Origin: Phoronis australis
Lineage: Eukaryota > Phoronida > Phoronidae
Length of the DNA: 52,146 bases
Direction of reading: 5' to 3'
Assembly (NCBI GenBank): GCA_002633005.1
Contig: NMRA01000006.1
Coordinates: 670,537-722,682 of the forward strand
A program made the position numbers and the translations under genes. The notes under the pieces were generated by a model. That model searched no databases. It saw only the letters and a program-made list of their open reading frames with translations, and was not told where the DNA came from. Of this stretch, positions 1-12,000 are shown piece by piece (within the stretch, counting starts at the first letter, position 1; every line of letters starts with the position of its first letter).

Positions 1-206
1 GTGGGGAGGGGGGGTGGTAATGCGTCGTTGGAATCATGGACGCCCTGGAATATTGGGAACCCATTTTGGACACCCTATGTTCGAAATCCTGGATGAAGCC
101 CTGATTTGAGTTTAATTGGACAAGTGTCTTATAGGTCAGAACAAGTAAATTTCATTTCTACTTGTCCGACTGGACAAGTTAAAATAAAAGTTAATGTCGA
201 GCCCTG
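1..206 (-). mobile_element. One end of a short inverted-repeat (hAT-like) transposon
   Basis: The sequence ATGTCGAGCCCTG at 194-206 is the reverse complement of CAGGGCTCGACAT, which also occurs at 51990-52002 and, in the same orientation as here, at 25798-25810. Ends starting CAGGG are typical of hAT-type DNA transposons. Just inside this end, 160-179 is an inverted repeat (ACTTGTCC-GAC-TGGACAAGT, with an arm core of eight bases), and the half-site TTGGACAAGTG occurs again near 116. The other end is not visible, so the element either runs off the window or is truncated. No coding sequence is seen. Confidence 0.45.
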
Positions 207-321
207 CTACCATCAGACTTGTTTCATAGCTACCTTTCGTCATGACAGGTACCGCACTGGAATTCATTCCCTTGATTTCTCAATTGCATGGGACTTGTTG
301 TTTCCATATTCTCTTTATCCT

Positions 322-1150
322 TTAAAGGCGAAGGCAAACCCTTTTCATGCAAAAATAAGGTTCGTTGGTTATCCCAGACATATTTTCCACTTAACTACAG
401 CTTTTCGAATTTAATTAATTATTCGTTCTCTACTCCGGAAGTGACGTTTTGGGAGGCAAGCATTTCGCGCCAATTTCTTTTCATATAGTCTGACTATGAA
501 AGCTGCGGAGTCAGTCATTGTTCTATCGTGGTTGTCTTAAGTTCAGTCGTCGATTGCTATTGTTTACGAGTCAGTCAACATGCCACACTATTGCTGCAAA
601 CCGTGATGTACTCATTATCGTCTCACGGACTGAGGAACAACTGTCCCACTTGCCCGAGTGTATCGCGACACTCCCACTGGATAGTGACCTGAGCACACAA
701 ACTGCTTACACCCCGCGGTGTGACTCCCTTGCCAGACACCTGGCACCTTCTAAATAGCTCCAATACTTTAGACAAGTCCACCATAAACTTATCAAAGTTT
801 GGCTCACCGATGTGTTCATTGAACGCAAACTTCACTCCCACTACTCAACATCGCAGCAGGGCTGCTTACAGGCTTTGGGCCATAATGAGTACACCCGGTA
901 CGCAGCAACAGTGTGGCATGTTGACTGACTCATAAACAAAAGCAAATGATGACCGAACTTATCACAACCAAGGTAGATCAATGACTAACTCGACAGCTCT
1001 CATAGTCAGACTATATGCCTCCCAAAATGTCACTTCCGGAGTTGATTAAATTACGAAAAGCTGTAATTAAGTTGAAAATATGGCTGGGATAACCAACGAA
1101 CCTTATTTTTGCTAAAAATGACATGAAAAAGGGTTGCGTTCACCTTTAAT
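322..1150. mobile_element. Fold-back element with arms of about 270-300 bases
   Basis: The stretch from about 322 to 620 is repeated in reverse complement from about 881 to 1150. Landmarks shared by both arms are TTAAAGG, the block AAGGTTCGTTGGTTATCCCA, CCGGAAGTGAC, TAGTCTGACTATGA, and CAGTCAACATGCCACACT. The left arm has an extra stretch near 455-480. The central 260 bases are unique and hold an open frame on the minus strand (see findings). This is the form of a fold-back or long-TIR MITE. The target duplication is unclear, so the exact ends are approximate. Confidence 0.75.
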
Positions 1151-2044
1151 GTGTAGACTGATTTTGCTGAGCTTACAACGCTGGTAAGACCTCACATCAT
1201 TAGTGAGCAAGAGTGTATTGATATATTCACAGCTGATATACCCACATCCCAAAATGTCATAATACCATTGTGATAGCCCGGTATGTACCCACTATGCTGC
1301 ACATTGCCAGGGTCCTTGTACCACTGCAGTGCTCTACTACCGTGCTAATCGCTTTTTACATCAACATTATTTCGACGCTGATGCTAATAAAGTTTAACTG
1401 TTTCACACTGCGTTGCACTGATAACACCAAGACATGCTGTGTGAAGCACCATGTGTTGCTCACTACAAGGTCTGCTCAGCTCAGAACTGGATACTTAGCA
1501 GCCTTACTTTTCCAAAACTGTTTTTCTACCTCCCTGAAAGGGGAGAGTTGAATCCGAGACATGTCTAATAGTATTCCGTTGCGGCCCTGCTGGTCATGTG
1601 TGGAGATTTCTCATTTACTTAATTTTAAGGTTTATAGTTATGTTAACTCTTTACTTATTTTGTGCACAACTTGGCCAATGAGTGAAATTCTGTTTGTTAA
1701 ATTTCTTCATGAAAGTTAAGATTTGGAACATTTAATTAGTCTATTACAAGCAGGCTTTGTGGCATGTATGTGTCTCAAAATAACATGCTTATTGGTAATC
1801 AGCCATTGGAAAAATGACCATTTTGGCAATAAGTTTTGTGCGAAATACATGGAGAATTATTATCTCATAAATGTAGTTAGTCAGAGATGATAGTCACAGA
1901 CTGTTGTTATAGTATGATCACGAGCCTGGCTAGAAGTATTCTACGGGATCCAAATGCATAATTGTTGTTGACCGGGGGTGGGGTTAAAATGAGTCGCAAC
2001 CTGGGAGAACTTGCAATAAACAGGGGAAGCATGGCCCTGTTATT
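1151..2044. other. Intergenic or RAE1-intronic DNA, no feature seen
   Basis: No exon, RNA gene or strong repeat could be supported here. The preceding RAE1 exon, expected to end in a sequence like PQDIYA, was not found in this stretch, so the DNA is probably part of a long RAE1 intron whose upstream exons lie left of the window. Confidence 0.5.
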
Positions 2045-2136
2045 CCCCCTCCCTCAGTGGCTATGGCCCCCCTCCTTAGTGACTATGCCCCCCCTCCCTC
2101 AGTGACTGTGCCACCCTCCCTCGGTGGCTATGCCAG
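2045..2136. repeat. C-rich tandem repeat, about 4 units of 25-28 bases
   Basis: The unit is roughly CCCTCCCTCAGTGRCTATGC, repeated four times with small changes. It lies in the RAE1 intron and ends about 40 bases before the 3' splice site of the exon at 2178. The pyrimidine-rich strand is the RAE1 sense strand, so it could extend the polypyrimidine tract; that is only an inference. Confidence 0.8.
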
Positions 2137-2177
2137 TGAGTAAGATGTAGTAACTGATGTTTGATCTTCACAAACAG

Positions 2178-2372
2178 GTGAATGACATTGCGTTTCACCC
2201 TGAACATGGTACTCTGGCCACAGTCGGCTCTGATGGAAGATTCAGTTTCTGGGATAAAGATGCCCGGACAAAACTCAAGACATCTGATGCTCTTGATCAG
2301 CCTATCAGTGCTTGTTGCTTTGATCCTCAAGGGAAAATATTTGCATATGCAGCAAGTTATGATTGGTCAAAA
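2178..2372 (+). CDS. RAE1: RAE1 antepenultimate exon (WD40 blades)
   Basis: 195 bases, phase 0 in and out, 65 residues from VNDIAFHP to ASYDWSK. It is flanked by CAAACAG and GTGAGT. It holds the WD repeat with its [11 protein letters not shown] core and the following ISACCF strand that closes the propeller. Confidence 0.95.
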
Positions 2373-4078
2373 GTGAGTACAACCTGTCCAATTCTGTCAT
2401 GTCCACATTATGTTTTAAAACCCATCCGTAATTTATTTCTCATATTTGTTTTGCATTACTGTAAAATTTCTGTGGTCTTTAGATTTGGTAATTTACTGAA
2501 ATCCATTCATGGATGAAATTTTTACTAGAAGCTGATATTTGACAAAGACTTCTCTTGCTACAATGCTCTGCTATACACTAATTTTTGACAATGTGGTAAA
2601 CTCACACAAATTGAAAAGGATATTGAATATGAGTAAAATGTTCATTTTCTCTAAAGTGCTTTGATTCACACTTGTGCTTTTACGGTTTTCAAGTTCAGTA
2701 ACCATAGCTACCAACAGATATTTTGAAAAAAATGTGGACATTCACAACAAAATGAAAGAGGGAAATTCTGGTAATTCTTTTGTCTGAAGAGACCGATCCC
2801 TAATGGTTGAGATTCGCATAAAACACAAATATGCTACCTTTATGACTTGTCCGGCTTCTTTTGTTCAAAGACTTGTAGATTAGACATGACTGTCGGTGAA
2901 AACACTTCCTGCTCTATTTTCTGTCTTGCACATAATTACCCAATCAAGAGCTGTAATTGTTTTGATCATCAAAATATTGTATAGCAAGTTTAGAGATATT
3001 AGATGAGGTCATTATTATGGAGAAATTTAATTTTGTCAAATTTCTCAACAAAAATAACTTTTCAGGAAAATTTACTTTGTTTTTAGCATCTATTGTATGG
3101 GATAGCTGTTACCAAACAAAATTTGAAGAGGTAATGATGTGGTAAGCCTCTGAAGAATAGAAATAAGGCAATTTTTGCAATTATTTTTGTCCCAAATTGA
3201 AGATTTTTTACCCTACAAGGGTTTCAGCATACCCTACAAGGGTTTCAGCATACCCTCCTACCTTGAGGTGGTTGTATCAGAGAACCTATTTGTAACTGGG
3301 TGGTGACTGTCATGGTTCTACTCATAAGAAACATTCATAATTATTTCATTTCATCTATCAGGGTCACGAAGGGTTTGACCCTAAGAAGAAACCACACATT
3401 TTGATGAGATCATGTTACGACGAGTTAAAGCCAAGTTCATCCAAGAAGGTAAGCACTGTCTGAACCTAATACCTTCTCTTTAAAAGCATCTATAAGAAAG
3501 CATTAGGCATTTCTGAAAGAATCTCCAGAAGTGTGCATTTCCCCATTTGATTTTGCATCCAAAAAACCTATGATTGACCACAGCAACATCATTCAGCCAG
3601 CCATGTAATTAGAATACTAACCATGCTTTAGACGTGTAGTCATTCAAAGACCAGAATTTGTAAAAATAGACACTTTGCCTACATGTTCCATGTTTGTGGT
3701 CCGTGCAAGACATGCAAAATGATCCCGAAAGACCCCTTGAGGGTTTTTTCAAAACTTGTTTCTTAAAATGTCCCAGTAGGAAGGTGCTCCAATTTTCAAG
3801 ACCAAGAAAGTGCTAATTAGGTCGAGTCAAAATTGCAAACTTCAAACTTGGATAAATAAATTTGGCAGCCATAAATCTTCCCTATAATCACTTAACTTAA
3901 TTTAGTGTATGGTTTTATCATGTGTAATTAGTTGCTGTAGTAAAAAAACAAAGGGTTCCACCCCAAAAGAAGAGTTAAAACAGCAGATGTGAGCTTGGCA
4001 TGCAAGTTTAATTACAATCCTTTAGTGTAGTGTAATTCGGACCTCTTGATCGACTTGTGTCCTACTCCATTTCAGTGA
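2178..4078 (+). CDS. RAE1: RAE1 mRNA export factor, C-terminal exons (5' part outside window)
   Basis: RAE1 (Gle2) is a seven-bladed WD40 protein. It binds NUP98 at the nuclear pore in mRNA export and also acts in the mitotic checkpoint and spindle assembly. Two coding exons are seen, 2178-2372 and 3362-3448, then a stop codon at 4076-4078. The 94 residues include [35 protein letters not shown] and [13 protein letters not shown], nearly identical to the end of animal RAE1, and finish ELKPSSSKK (human: ELKPRNKK). The first exon begins in phase 0 after a CAAACAG acceptor. The second ends AAGAAG before GTAAGC. The last exon, after TTTCAG, starts with TGA. If intron 2 were retained, translation would add only VSTV. 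The gene converges on RICTOR. The N-terminal three quarters (human is 368 residues) is left of the window. Confidence 0.95.
3212..3254. repeat. 21-base direct repeat, two full copies
   Basis: TACCCTACAAGGGTTTCAGCA occurs twice in tandem and the third copy breaks off after TACCCT. The unit contains the short inverted repeat CCCTACAAGGG. It lies in the RAE1 intron about 110 bases before the exon at 3362. Confidence 0.8.
3362..3448 (+). CDS. RAE1: RAE1 penultimate exon (C-terminal tail)
   Basis: 87 bases, 29 residues beginning [10 protein letters not shown] and ending SSSKK. The acceptor is CTATCAG and the donor AAG|GTAAGC. In human RAE1 the matching segment begins GHEFYNPQKK and ends the protein, so this exon carries the last amino acids and the stop is spliced on. 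Confidence 0.93.
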
Positions 4079-4300
4079 TCTGACAAGAGCAAGGTGTGAA
4101 TGCCAGAGTTCTAAGGATCCAGGTTTCTAGCAGCTGTATGTGGGTTGCTCCGCAGGCTATAGACAACACTCATCACCACAGTGTCTGAAGTCATGTCACA
4201 GACGGTAGCGTTGTACATGTTGTACATTTTACACAAACTGTGTTGAAGTATGCCCAGTAATCGGCACTATGTAGTTGCGACTGTCTTTTCGTTTAATAAA
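4076..4300 (+). other. RAE1: RAE1 last exon: stop codon and 3' UTR
   Basis: The exon begins after CCATTTCAG at 4075 and its first three bases, 4076-4078, are TGA. A poly(A) signal AATAAA lies at 4295-4300. The 3' UTR is therefore about 250 bases. The exact cleavage site is not visible. Confidence 0.75.
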
Positions 4301-4368
4301 ATTTCATCTCATTTACTCCTCGTGTCTGCTGCCCTGTTACAATGCCCAATTTGTGTTAAGGCCAGGTT

Positions 4369-4386
4369 NCCCCCCCCCCCCCCCCC
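4369..4386. other. Poly-C run with an N (assembly ambiguity)
   Basis: An N at 4369 is followed by 17 C residues. It falls between the two convergent 3' ends (RAE1 poly(A) signal at 4295, RICTOR signal at 4452). The length of the run is unreliable, and it may be a joint between sequence reads. Confidence 0.85.
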
Positions 4387-4451
4387 AAAGAACCACTTAT
4401 ACGATGGACCACACATAAAGAAAACACTTCATGGTTCAATAATTTATCACG

Positions 4452-5982
4452 TTTATTGCACATAACGATTTTAAACTATTCAGACAAAAAGAGAAAATGT
4501 ACCAAATGAATGCAGCAAACAGATTTGATACAATCGATGTATGTCACTTCATACAGTTTGGCTAAATTCCAGAAACAGAAGAATTAGATATGAAAAGATG
4601 CTTAGATTGTAACCCTTGAGTATATTCAAGCTCGTGATTGCTATCGATCGTTCTGGTAAATATGAAGCACAAGGACAACCATAGAAGCATGGACTTCACA
4701 CAGCTGCGCTAAGTGAAGTGAACTGTTTGAAATATAAAAAGAAAAACAACTTGCAATTGCACATTAACAGTACTATTTCGTTGCACAAGTTAGAAATGAC
4801 ACCAATCTACAAATTAAAGTGCCTTTTTAGTTTTACATGGGAGTTGAAATGATGCAGTCATTCACATAAGACCTGTTTACAATAAAAACCTATTGACATG
4901 GACCGTCAACAATTCAAAGACACCTTGCCTGTTTCAACATTACACCTACCATGATTTGCTCTTAATCTGACCAACAGGTGGCGTGCTGGTACTACGCAAT
5001 TGATTCTGCTCATCACTGCCCCCTTCAGGATTGGGTTGCAGACATGGCTTAGAAGAAACACGCATTCAGTGCCAAGACACCACCTACTACTCAAATTGTC
5101 ACCAAATTGTTGAGTCCTGACAAAACTTTCAAAGTTATATTGAATTTCGGCTGTGTTGACAAAATTTCTAATGCACGCTAACAGTCTAGATTTTTTCCGT
5201 CAGTTTCCAGCTCTTTACTAAATCTAGTGTACGATGGTCTTACAAATATAAAGAAGGTTTTTAACAATCAAATATTAAATATGTTTTAAACTAACATTTA
5301 ACAGTATCACAATGATGAAGAAGTAATGAGCAATTTTAGAATAGAATGTACATATTGAAAGAAAATGGCATTAACAGACGCAGAAATATGCACAAAGTAA
5401 AACAGAAAAATTTCCTAGTTAACATAACTATTAACTGAAGCTTAAAGTGGCCGTAAACCAAGTTCCACCCTAGAAACCAACGTTTGGTTAACCCAAACAC
5501 TGCTACAAAATTGATCACAACTTGTTCCTTACTCAAATGAAAAGTGATTTCTACCTTTGCACAAAACTGGTGGTTTGATATTTCTTGACTTGATGCTTGG
5601 CGCATAAAATGACACGCCACAACAAGCCAAACATATCTCGAGCAATAACAAACTGTCGGTTGTTTAGGAGCCCTGAAATTGTCTTCAGTTTAACTTAGGA
5701 ACAACTTGAGACTTATTTCATATCGCTAAGTGGTCTAAAACACAGGCAGGTTTACAGCCACTTTGAATACAGTTTCTTGGCACCTCAACAGTAGCCCATG
5801 TTTACATGGATCTCACCTGCAGGAGATACCATTCAAACCCTGTTTTTATACTGTAACAGTAAGTGTGACAGTAGTTCGTGGAGCATTCAACAGAGGTCCT
5901 TAACAAGCAACCAGCCACTCGGTACTCTCCCCGCCGTGTCACATTCCTGAGTGAACACTAGCACACGAACAGTTCTGTTTGA
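4452..5982 (-). other. RICTOR: RICTOR 3' UTR (inferred)
   Basis: No exon follows the stop codon at 5983-5985 on the minus strand. The first convincing poly(A) signal close to the neighbouring gene is AATAAA on the minus strand at 4452-4457. That gives a 3' UTR of about 1.5 kb if it is unspliced. A sequence close to the CTCF core (CCAACAGGTGGCGT) is at 4970-4983. Other poly(A) signals may be used. Confidence 0.5.
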
Positions 5983-6084
5983 CTAGTTGAAGTTATCAGG
6001 TGGGGCGCTTAAACACTTGAGCTTCTCATCAGGAATGGTTGGGTACTCTGTGAACTGTAGCAGGCTACGTGGTTCATCAAACAG
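5983..6084 (-). CDS. RICTOR: RICTOR exon 32 (last coding exon)
   Basis: 102 bases, 33 residues and a TAG stop at 5983-5985. It follows a TTTCTTTAG acceptor in phase 0. The peptide begins LFDEPRSLLQF and ends PPDNFN. It corresponds to the poorly conserved tail of human Rictor, so it was recognised by position and phase more than by similarity. Confidence 0.85.
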   Translation of the reverse strand: MFDEPRSLLQFTEYPTIPDEKLKCLSAPPDNFN

Positions 6085-9000
6085 CTAAAGAAATGTATGG
6101 ACATCAGAATTATGACAGTATATCTTTTACCAATGGGTAGTCTGTAATAATCGATATTTCCTATAACATACAGTACGAACGATTCTGAAGGTGCGGGCAC
6201 GTTATATTTGACTATTACCAAGGATTTGATAGAACTCCTCTGTTAATTTCCCATTCTCCAAAGATACCTTCCACTGATATTAGCTTAGGCTAACCACTAA
6301 ACTCCTACCTCCAGTCTTAATTTTGTAAGCTTCTGAAAATCTTGAGAGTTATAGACTACCCCTAACACACTGCACTAAAGACAAAACAGCAATGTTGGGA
6401 GTTTCACCTAAATTTATGCACCATTTGGGACTGTTACATTCTGGCCAGATAATCTTATTTTTTCAAATTCAATATGTGACATGCCAAAATGTGTACAATA
6501 TTAATGAATTCCACACTATGTGAGCACATCCTGAGATCAAAAGTAGATGGATTATTAAGTTTGGACGCAAATATTTTTCAGTGAGGAGTCTTCCTTAGTT
6601 TGTTTTGACATTGTGTTAGAAGGACAAGTTCTCAACCAGGGCAAGTTAAGAGTTAAATTATTTTTCTATGGCTTTCCTGTGTCTGGTGTGGAACTCGTGT
6701 ATTTATGGTGTGTTAAACTGTCTCAAACTTGTTCTATTAGTTTAACAATGCAGGTTTTGGGGCCTCAAAAATCGCACCCAGTCTTACTCTAACCTTGCTG
6801 GACTAGTGGATTCATGTTTGAAAAATACTCAGAGGGCACTGAGGTTTAACAACTTTCGCCTGGCAATTTTATTTTGACGTTTTCCACCTCATTCGTAGGT
6901 GACCTTTTCAATGTAAAACCATCACCTTTTACAGAAAATTAGCAACTGAAAACGTGAAAACTTGTTTGATAATGAATTAGAAAGACATTATTCAGTGATA
7001 ACAGAGCAAAGGTGAAAAACATCCCAAAATGTTCTCCTACAGCTCAGGGACCACTGTCAGACTAAAATACGAAGGTTAAAATTCAAATTAAACTGTTTTT
7101 TCTAGTTAAAGTGCTATACATTCAAACCAATCATTATCTTTGATCAGGAACACAAAAATCCCCCCAAGCAGGATATCTTTGTATTCTCTAACAATAATTG
7201 CCAACAAATTTAACTGGTGTTTCCAGAAATATTCATTGGCAATCAAATACCAACGACTACAACATAATTGTGGAAAAAATCTAAACTTTGTGAAAGCTCA
7301 TAATATCTTGTCTAGCTTCAATACTAAACACTTCAAAACAAATCACAAATGTCAAGAAACAAGGATTCAGCAACATAAATGTAGTTGTTAGACATTGCAT
7401 TTTTTGTTCACAATCTTGTTAGTACGATGAAATGCTGAATGCACTACCAAACAATCTATTGATTGACTGATTGATTGACTGAATGAACTCACCTCATCAA
7501 AAGTGAGATCTTGAAATAGCTCTTGAATAAATCTGCGTGCCTTCAAGCGGAATGAATAGTTGGACAGTAAGTGGCATATTTCGGAGTATAGACAGATGTC
7601 TTGGAATGCCTTGGGAAACTTCTGCTTTAGTCTACAACATATTATTAAGTCACTTGTTAAATACATCCAATTTCATCCTCAGCACAGAGAATGTAAACAA
7701 GAGCAACGCGGAGCATTGAAAGGCACCCACAAATGCATCGCAAATGGTATGCTTTTAGGGTTGTTTATTTGTATCATCAAAATGGCCACTAGATGACGCA
7801 AAATACATTGAATCCGTCTAAAAACCAGAAAATATCATTGTTTCTTTAAAAGAAAGCCACTTACCAAATTTCATTAAAATTCGTTGAGGAACTTCAGAGA
7901 AACAGAGGAAAACTAAAAAAATGAAATTGCCACTAGGGGTAGAGTGTTCTTCGGATCTGTAAAAAGTCGTCTTCTTCTCTTGTTAACTTCATATAAATAC
8001 ACGTGAAAAATTTAATAAAGATCCTGCAGAGGGCTTAGGAGATACAGGTATGGGTGAAAAAAAACACCACTAGGCGGCACCACAGTAGTCGAAGTCATCG
8101 GAAAATTATCGTCAACCGTCCCCTTCATAGAAAGAACATACATGCCAACTTTCACAATCATCCTTACAGTGGTTTGGTTGACAGAGGGACAGACGCCAAA
8201 AAACAGAATCGAAAACAACAAAAATGACCACTAGGTGGCGCAAACTATGTCGAATCCATTCGAAAATGGGAGGATAGCGTCATCTCACTAATTTTATAGA
8301 AATCCGTTGAGGACCTTTGAAGATACAGAGGTAAACGTAAAAAACTAAAATTGCCACTAGGGGGCACACCGGTACACCGATCTGTCCGAAAGTTGTTGTC
8401 GCCCGTTGTCAACTTCATTAAAAACATTTGCTAAATTTAATAAAGATCCTGTAGAACGTTTATGAGATACAGCCATGGGCATAAAAACAAACAAACAAAA
8501 CTGACACTAGCAGGTGCCACAGTAGTCAAAGTCGGAAAATCATCGTCAACTGTCTTCATCATAGTACGAACATATATGCCAATTTTCACAATCAGCCTAA
8601 GAGTGGTTTGGTTGTTAGAGGGGCGGACACCAAAAGAAAACAACTCAAAAGTAATAAAAATGGCCACTAGATGGCGCAAAATGTCTCAAATCCATCCGAA
8701 AACGAGAGGATAGTGTCAACTCATTAATAGATGCCTATGTGCCAAATTTCATGAATATCGGTTGAGAGCCTTAAAAAATACAGAGGCGAACCTAAAAAAC
8801 TAAAATTGCTCCACTTACCCCAGCACAGTGAAACATGGATTTGACCTCATGTTGGTGAATGACGACACTAATTTAAAGTTTGCTCAATAATTAATAGTTT
8901 GTGTGTAGACTTGCAGATCCTGCTCATGATAATCAGATAGTGCTATTTTTACTGAGCAGCTTCTGCTTATGTCATTGAGTCTGCTTATGTCATTGAGTCT

Positions 9001-12000
9001 GCTTATGTCATTGAGTCTGCTTATGTATTGAGTCTGCTTATGTCATTGAGTCTGCTTATGTCATTGAGTCTGCTTATGTCATTGAGCACATGTAAGAAGA
9101 CCTCGTGCCTTAATAACACACAACATCATGATTGTAGATTATATGAGATGTCCTCAAGTCTCACCAAATTTAGCTTATATATCAAAAATGCCTCAGTTTA
9201 TGAACCAAGAGTAAACTTATGTGAAAAATTGTGAGCAGTCTCTGCTCACCAGCAGGCAAGACTTTATGAGAACTCACTACTCATGGCTAAGGAGCGTCGA
9301 CTTATGACAGAAGTCCTTGTGTCTTATTAACCAAGTGTAGACTTACGCAAGCAATCCCTGCTCAGAGCTCTTAGCACCCACTGAGCTGCTCAGGTTGACT
9401 ACAAAACGGAGCACTTCTTTCCTCACCAACATCTGACTGGCTGTGTTCCACTCCAACATACCCTTAGTACCTGGGAAAAAGAATAATGCAATAATTAAAG
9501 AACCAGTACATAATCTATGCATGTCTCATTTTGGCCACATCACACGATGTGGCCAAAAAGTGGTGTGCACACCAGTCTTAGGAATGCTTGCGAATCAACG
9601 CATTGCTCACATACTGTATGCAACCAGTGCCTTCTCATGTACTGGAAAAGCGTCCAGTAGTGTTTAAACCGTTTTAACTGTCATCCATTTATCTTGTGAT
9701 GAGCATTCAACAGCCTGGTGAGCTATTTCTTGGTGATGACCTTATACATTCATAAGCAACTTTGGAACAACAAACTATTTAGCTGCAGTTACAAAACATG
9801 ACCAAAATTAAAAGCCGCATAAAGCTGCATACTGCCCATTTTAGTTGTCACTTCAAAATTAAAAGCCGCATACTGCCCATTTTAGTTGTCACTTGAAACA
9901 TATTGCAAGATCTCGGCCAAAACGAACAGCTGATTTGCAATGTACATAAGGGAAATGGTCACCGTTATGTCACATGACTGACCTATTTCTTTGAATGGAA
10001 TTCCCTGAATTTCCAGGTTGGCCAACCCAATGACTTTACGACATGAACAAGACGTTCTTTGTTCTTGGAACACAAAACCATAGCAGGGAAATTTTTGTTC
10101 TTGCATAAAGTAAAAGGCCCAATTCCAATTGGAGTTTTAGCCTCCTAAACATAGCGATTAGGTTAGTAAAAAACTGTCTGCTTCATTGTTATTGAATATT
10201 GTACAAGTCTTACATTCATCTCTGTGGGGGTGTCAATGTTACTGTTATCAGTAATACCAGACTGGTGTTAGAACTCCTACCTGTGCCAGTATCACTGAGG
10301 CTTGAGCTGACCATGGGGGGTTGTGAGTCACTTGGCCGGCGAGACGATACCCCCTCCTCTTTGACAACAGGCAAGTCATGTGACAAAGCGTCCAGGTTGA
10401 CAAAGTTTCCATTATCCTCACCTATTGTAAGGTATGATACTCTTAAAGTGCCACTTGCAAATTTTTTGCTATCTGCGAATCCAATGAATGTAAACTCATG
10501 GTGATGGTAATATTAAGGGAACTATATTGTGAATAACTCAAACATAAATTGCATAGATAGCTTAAAACGATTACGCAGTTTTATTAGAAAGCCAACTCAT
10601 TCAAAGCAGGACACGGCAGAATTATGAGTCACTAGCAGACACAAACGCAAACCAGACAATGTGAGTGAGAAACTTTCGGATGAGTATTGTGTGACATGTG
10701 AATGAAATAACTCTACTTCTGGGTGATTCCAAAACAAGTATGCAGATGACGAACTCATATCTATCAAAGGCACTTAGATGAATGCTTTTGACTGAAATGT
10801 CACTAAAAATGCAGTTCTACTATGAACTATTAACTGCCGACTCTATTGGTGTCCTCTTCTGATGCAACAGATCACCTGACAAACCTCCCATGCATTTTAA
10901 ATTTTCATGATTTTACCTTAAGAGTTAATTAATGACTGTAATGGGGTCTGAAATTTAATAAATAATAAACTTCAATGTTTTGTGACTTAAAAGCAACTGT
11001 GACCAACAAAAGCTTTTTGTCTCAGTGGTTTCAAAGAACAATGCCACCATCAAACAATTACAAATGCTTATTAATATAAAGGTTTACTTGGTAACAGCTG
11101 TTAAATGTGTTTAAGTACTCAGAAATCTTAGACAAGAGCAACGCAGAGTGCTGACATACGCCTACCATGCGTATTGCATACAGCACAACTACAAGGTATG
11201 ACTACTAAACATTCCCACTAAAGGGAGCAATGCTAGTTAACTTAAAATAGTGTCTAAGAGCTGAAAAGCAAGTCAGCGATGCTGTCTTCAATAGGAGCAC
11301 ACCCTGCTACCTTTCAGCATGAGTCTTCACCGCAACGTACTTGCCAAATTTCATGAACATCCATCAGCTGAAGGAACTTGATAGATATCAAACTAAGACA
11401 AATGCAAAGAATAATAAAAAACTACCACTAGGAGACTCTGCAGCAGTTGGATTTGACTCATAAACAATCAAGGAACTTGGTAGATATTGAGCCATAGGCA
11501 CAAACAAATTAAACTGCCACTAACTAGAGGGTGCCACAGCAGTCAAACCTGTCTGAAAATCATCAGACATGCACACCCCAAAAAACATTCATGCCAATTT
11601 TCATGATGATCCTTAGAGTGATTTGGGCGGTAGAATGACGACTGCCAAAAACCATCCAAAAACCATGATTGTAAACTGTGCTCTCCCGAGTAGGAACACA
11701 TATATCAGTGGTTTGGCTGATAGGATGCCAGAATGACTAGAAAATAATAAAAAAGTGGCTACTGGTTAGCGTATGTTAGCTCAAAACAGTAACAATTTGC
11801 TTCGTAAATTGACACTTATTTGCCAAATTTCATGAAAATCCTTCAAGGAACTCCAAAGATACAGAGGAAAACAGAAAAAACTAAAACTGCCTCTAGGGAG
11901 AATAGCGGTAGTCAGTCTGGTCTGTCAGAAAGCAGTCGTCATTGGACATCACCTTCAAAGAAATATACTTGCCAAATTTAACAAAGATCTTGCTGAGGGT

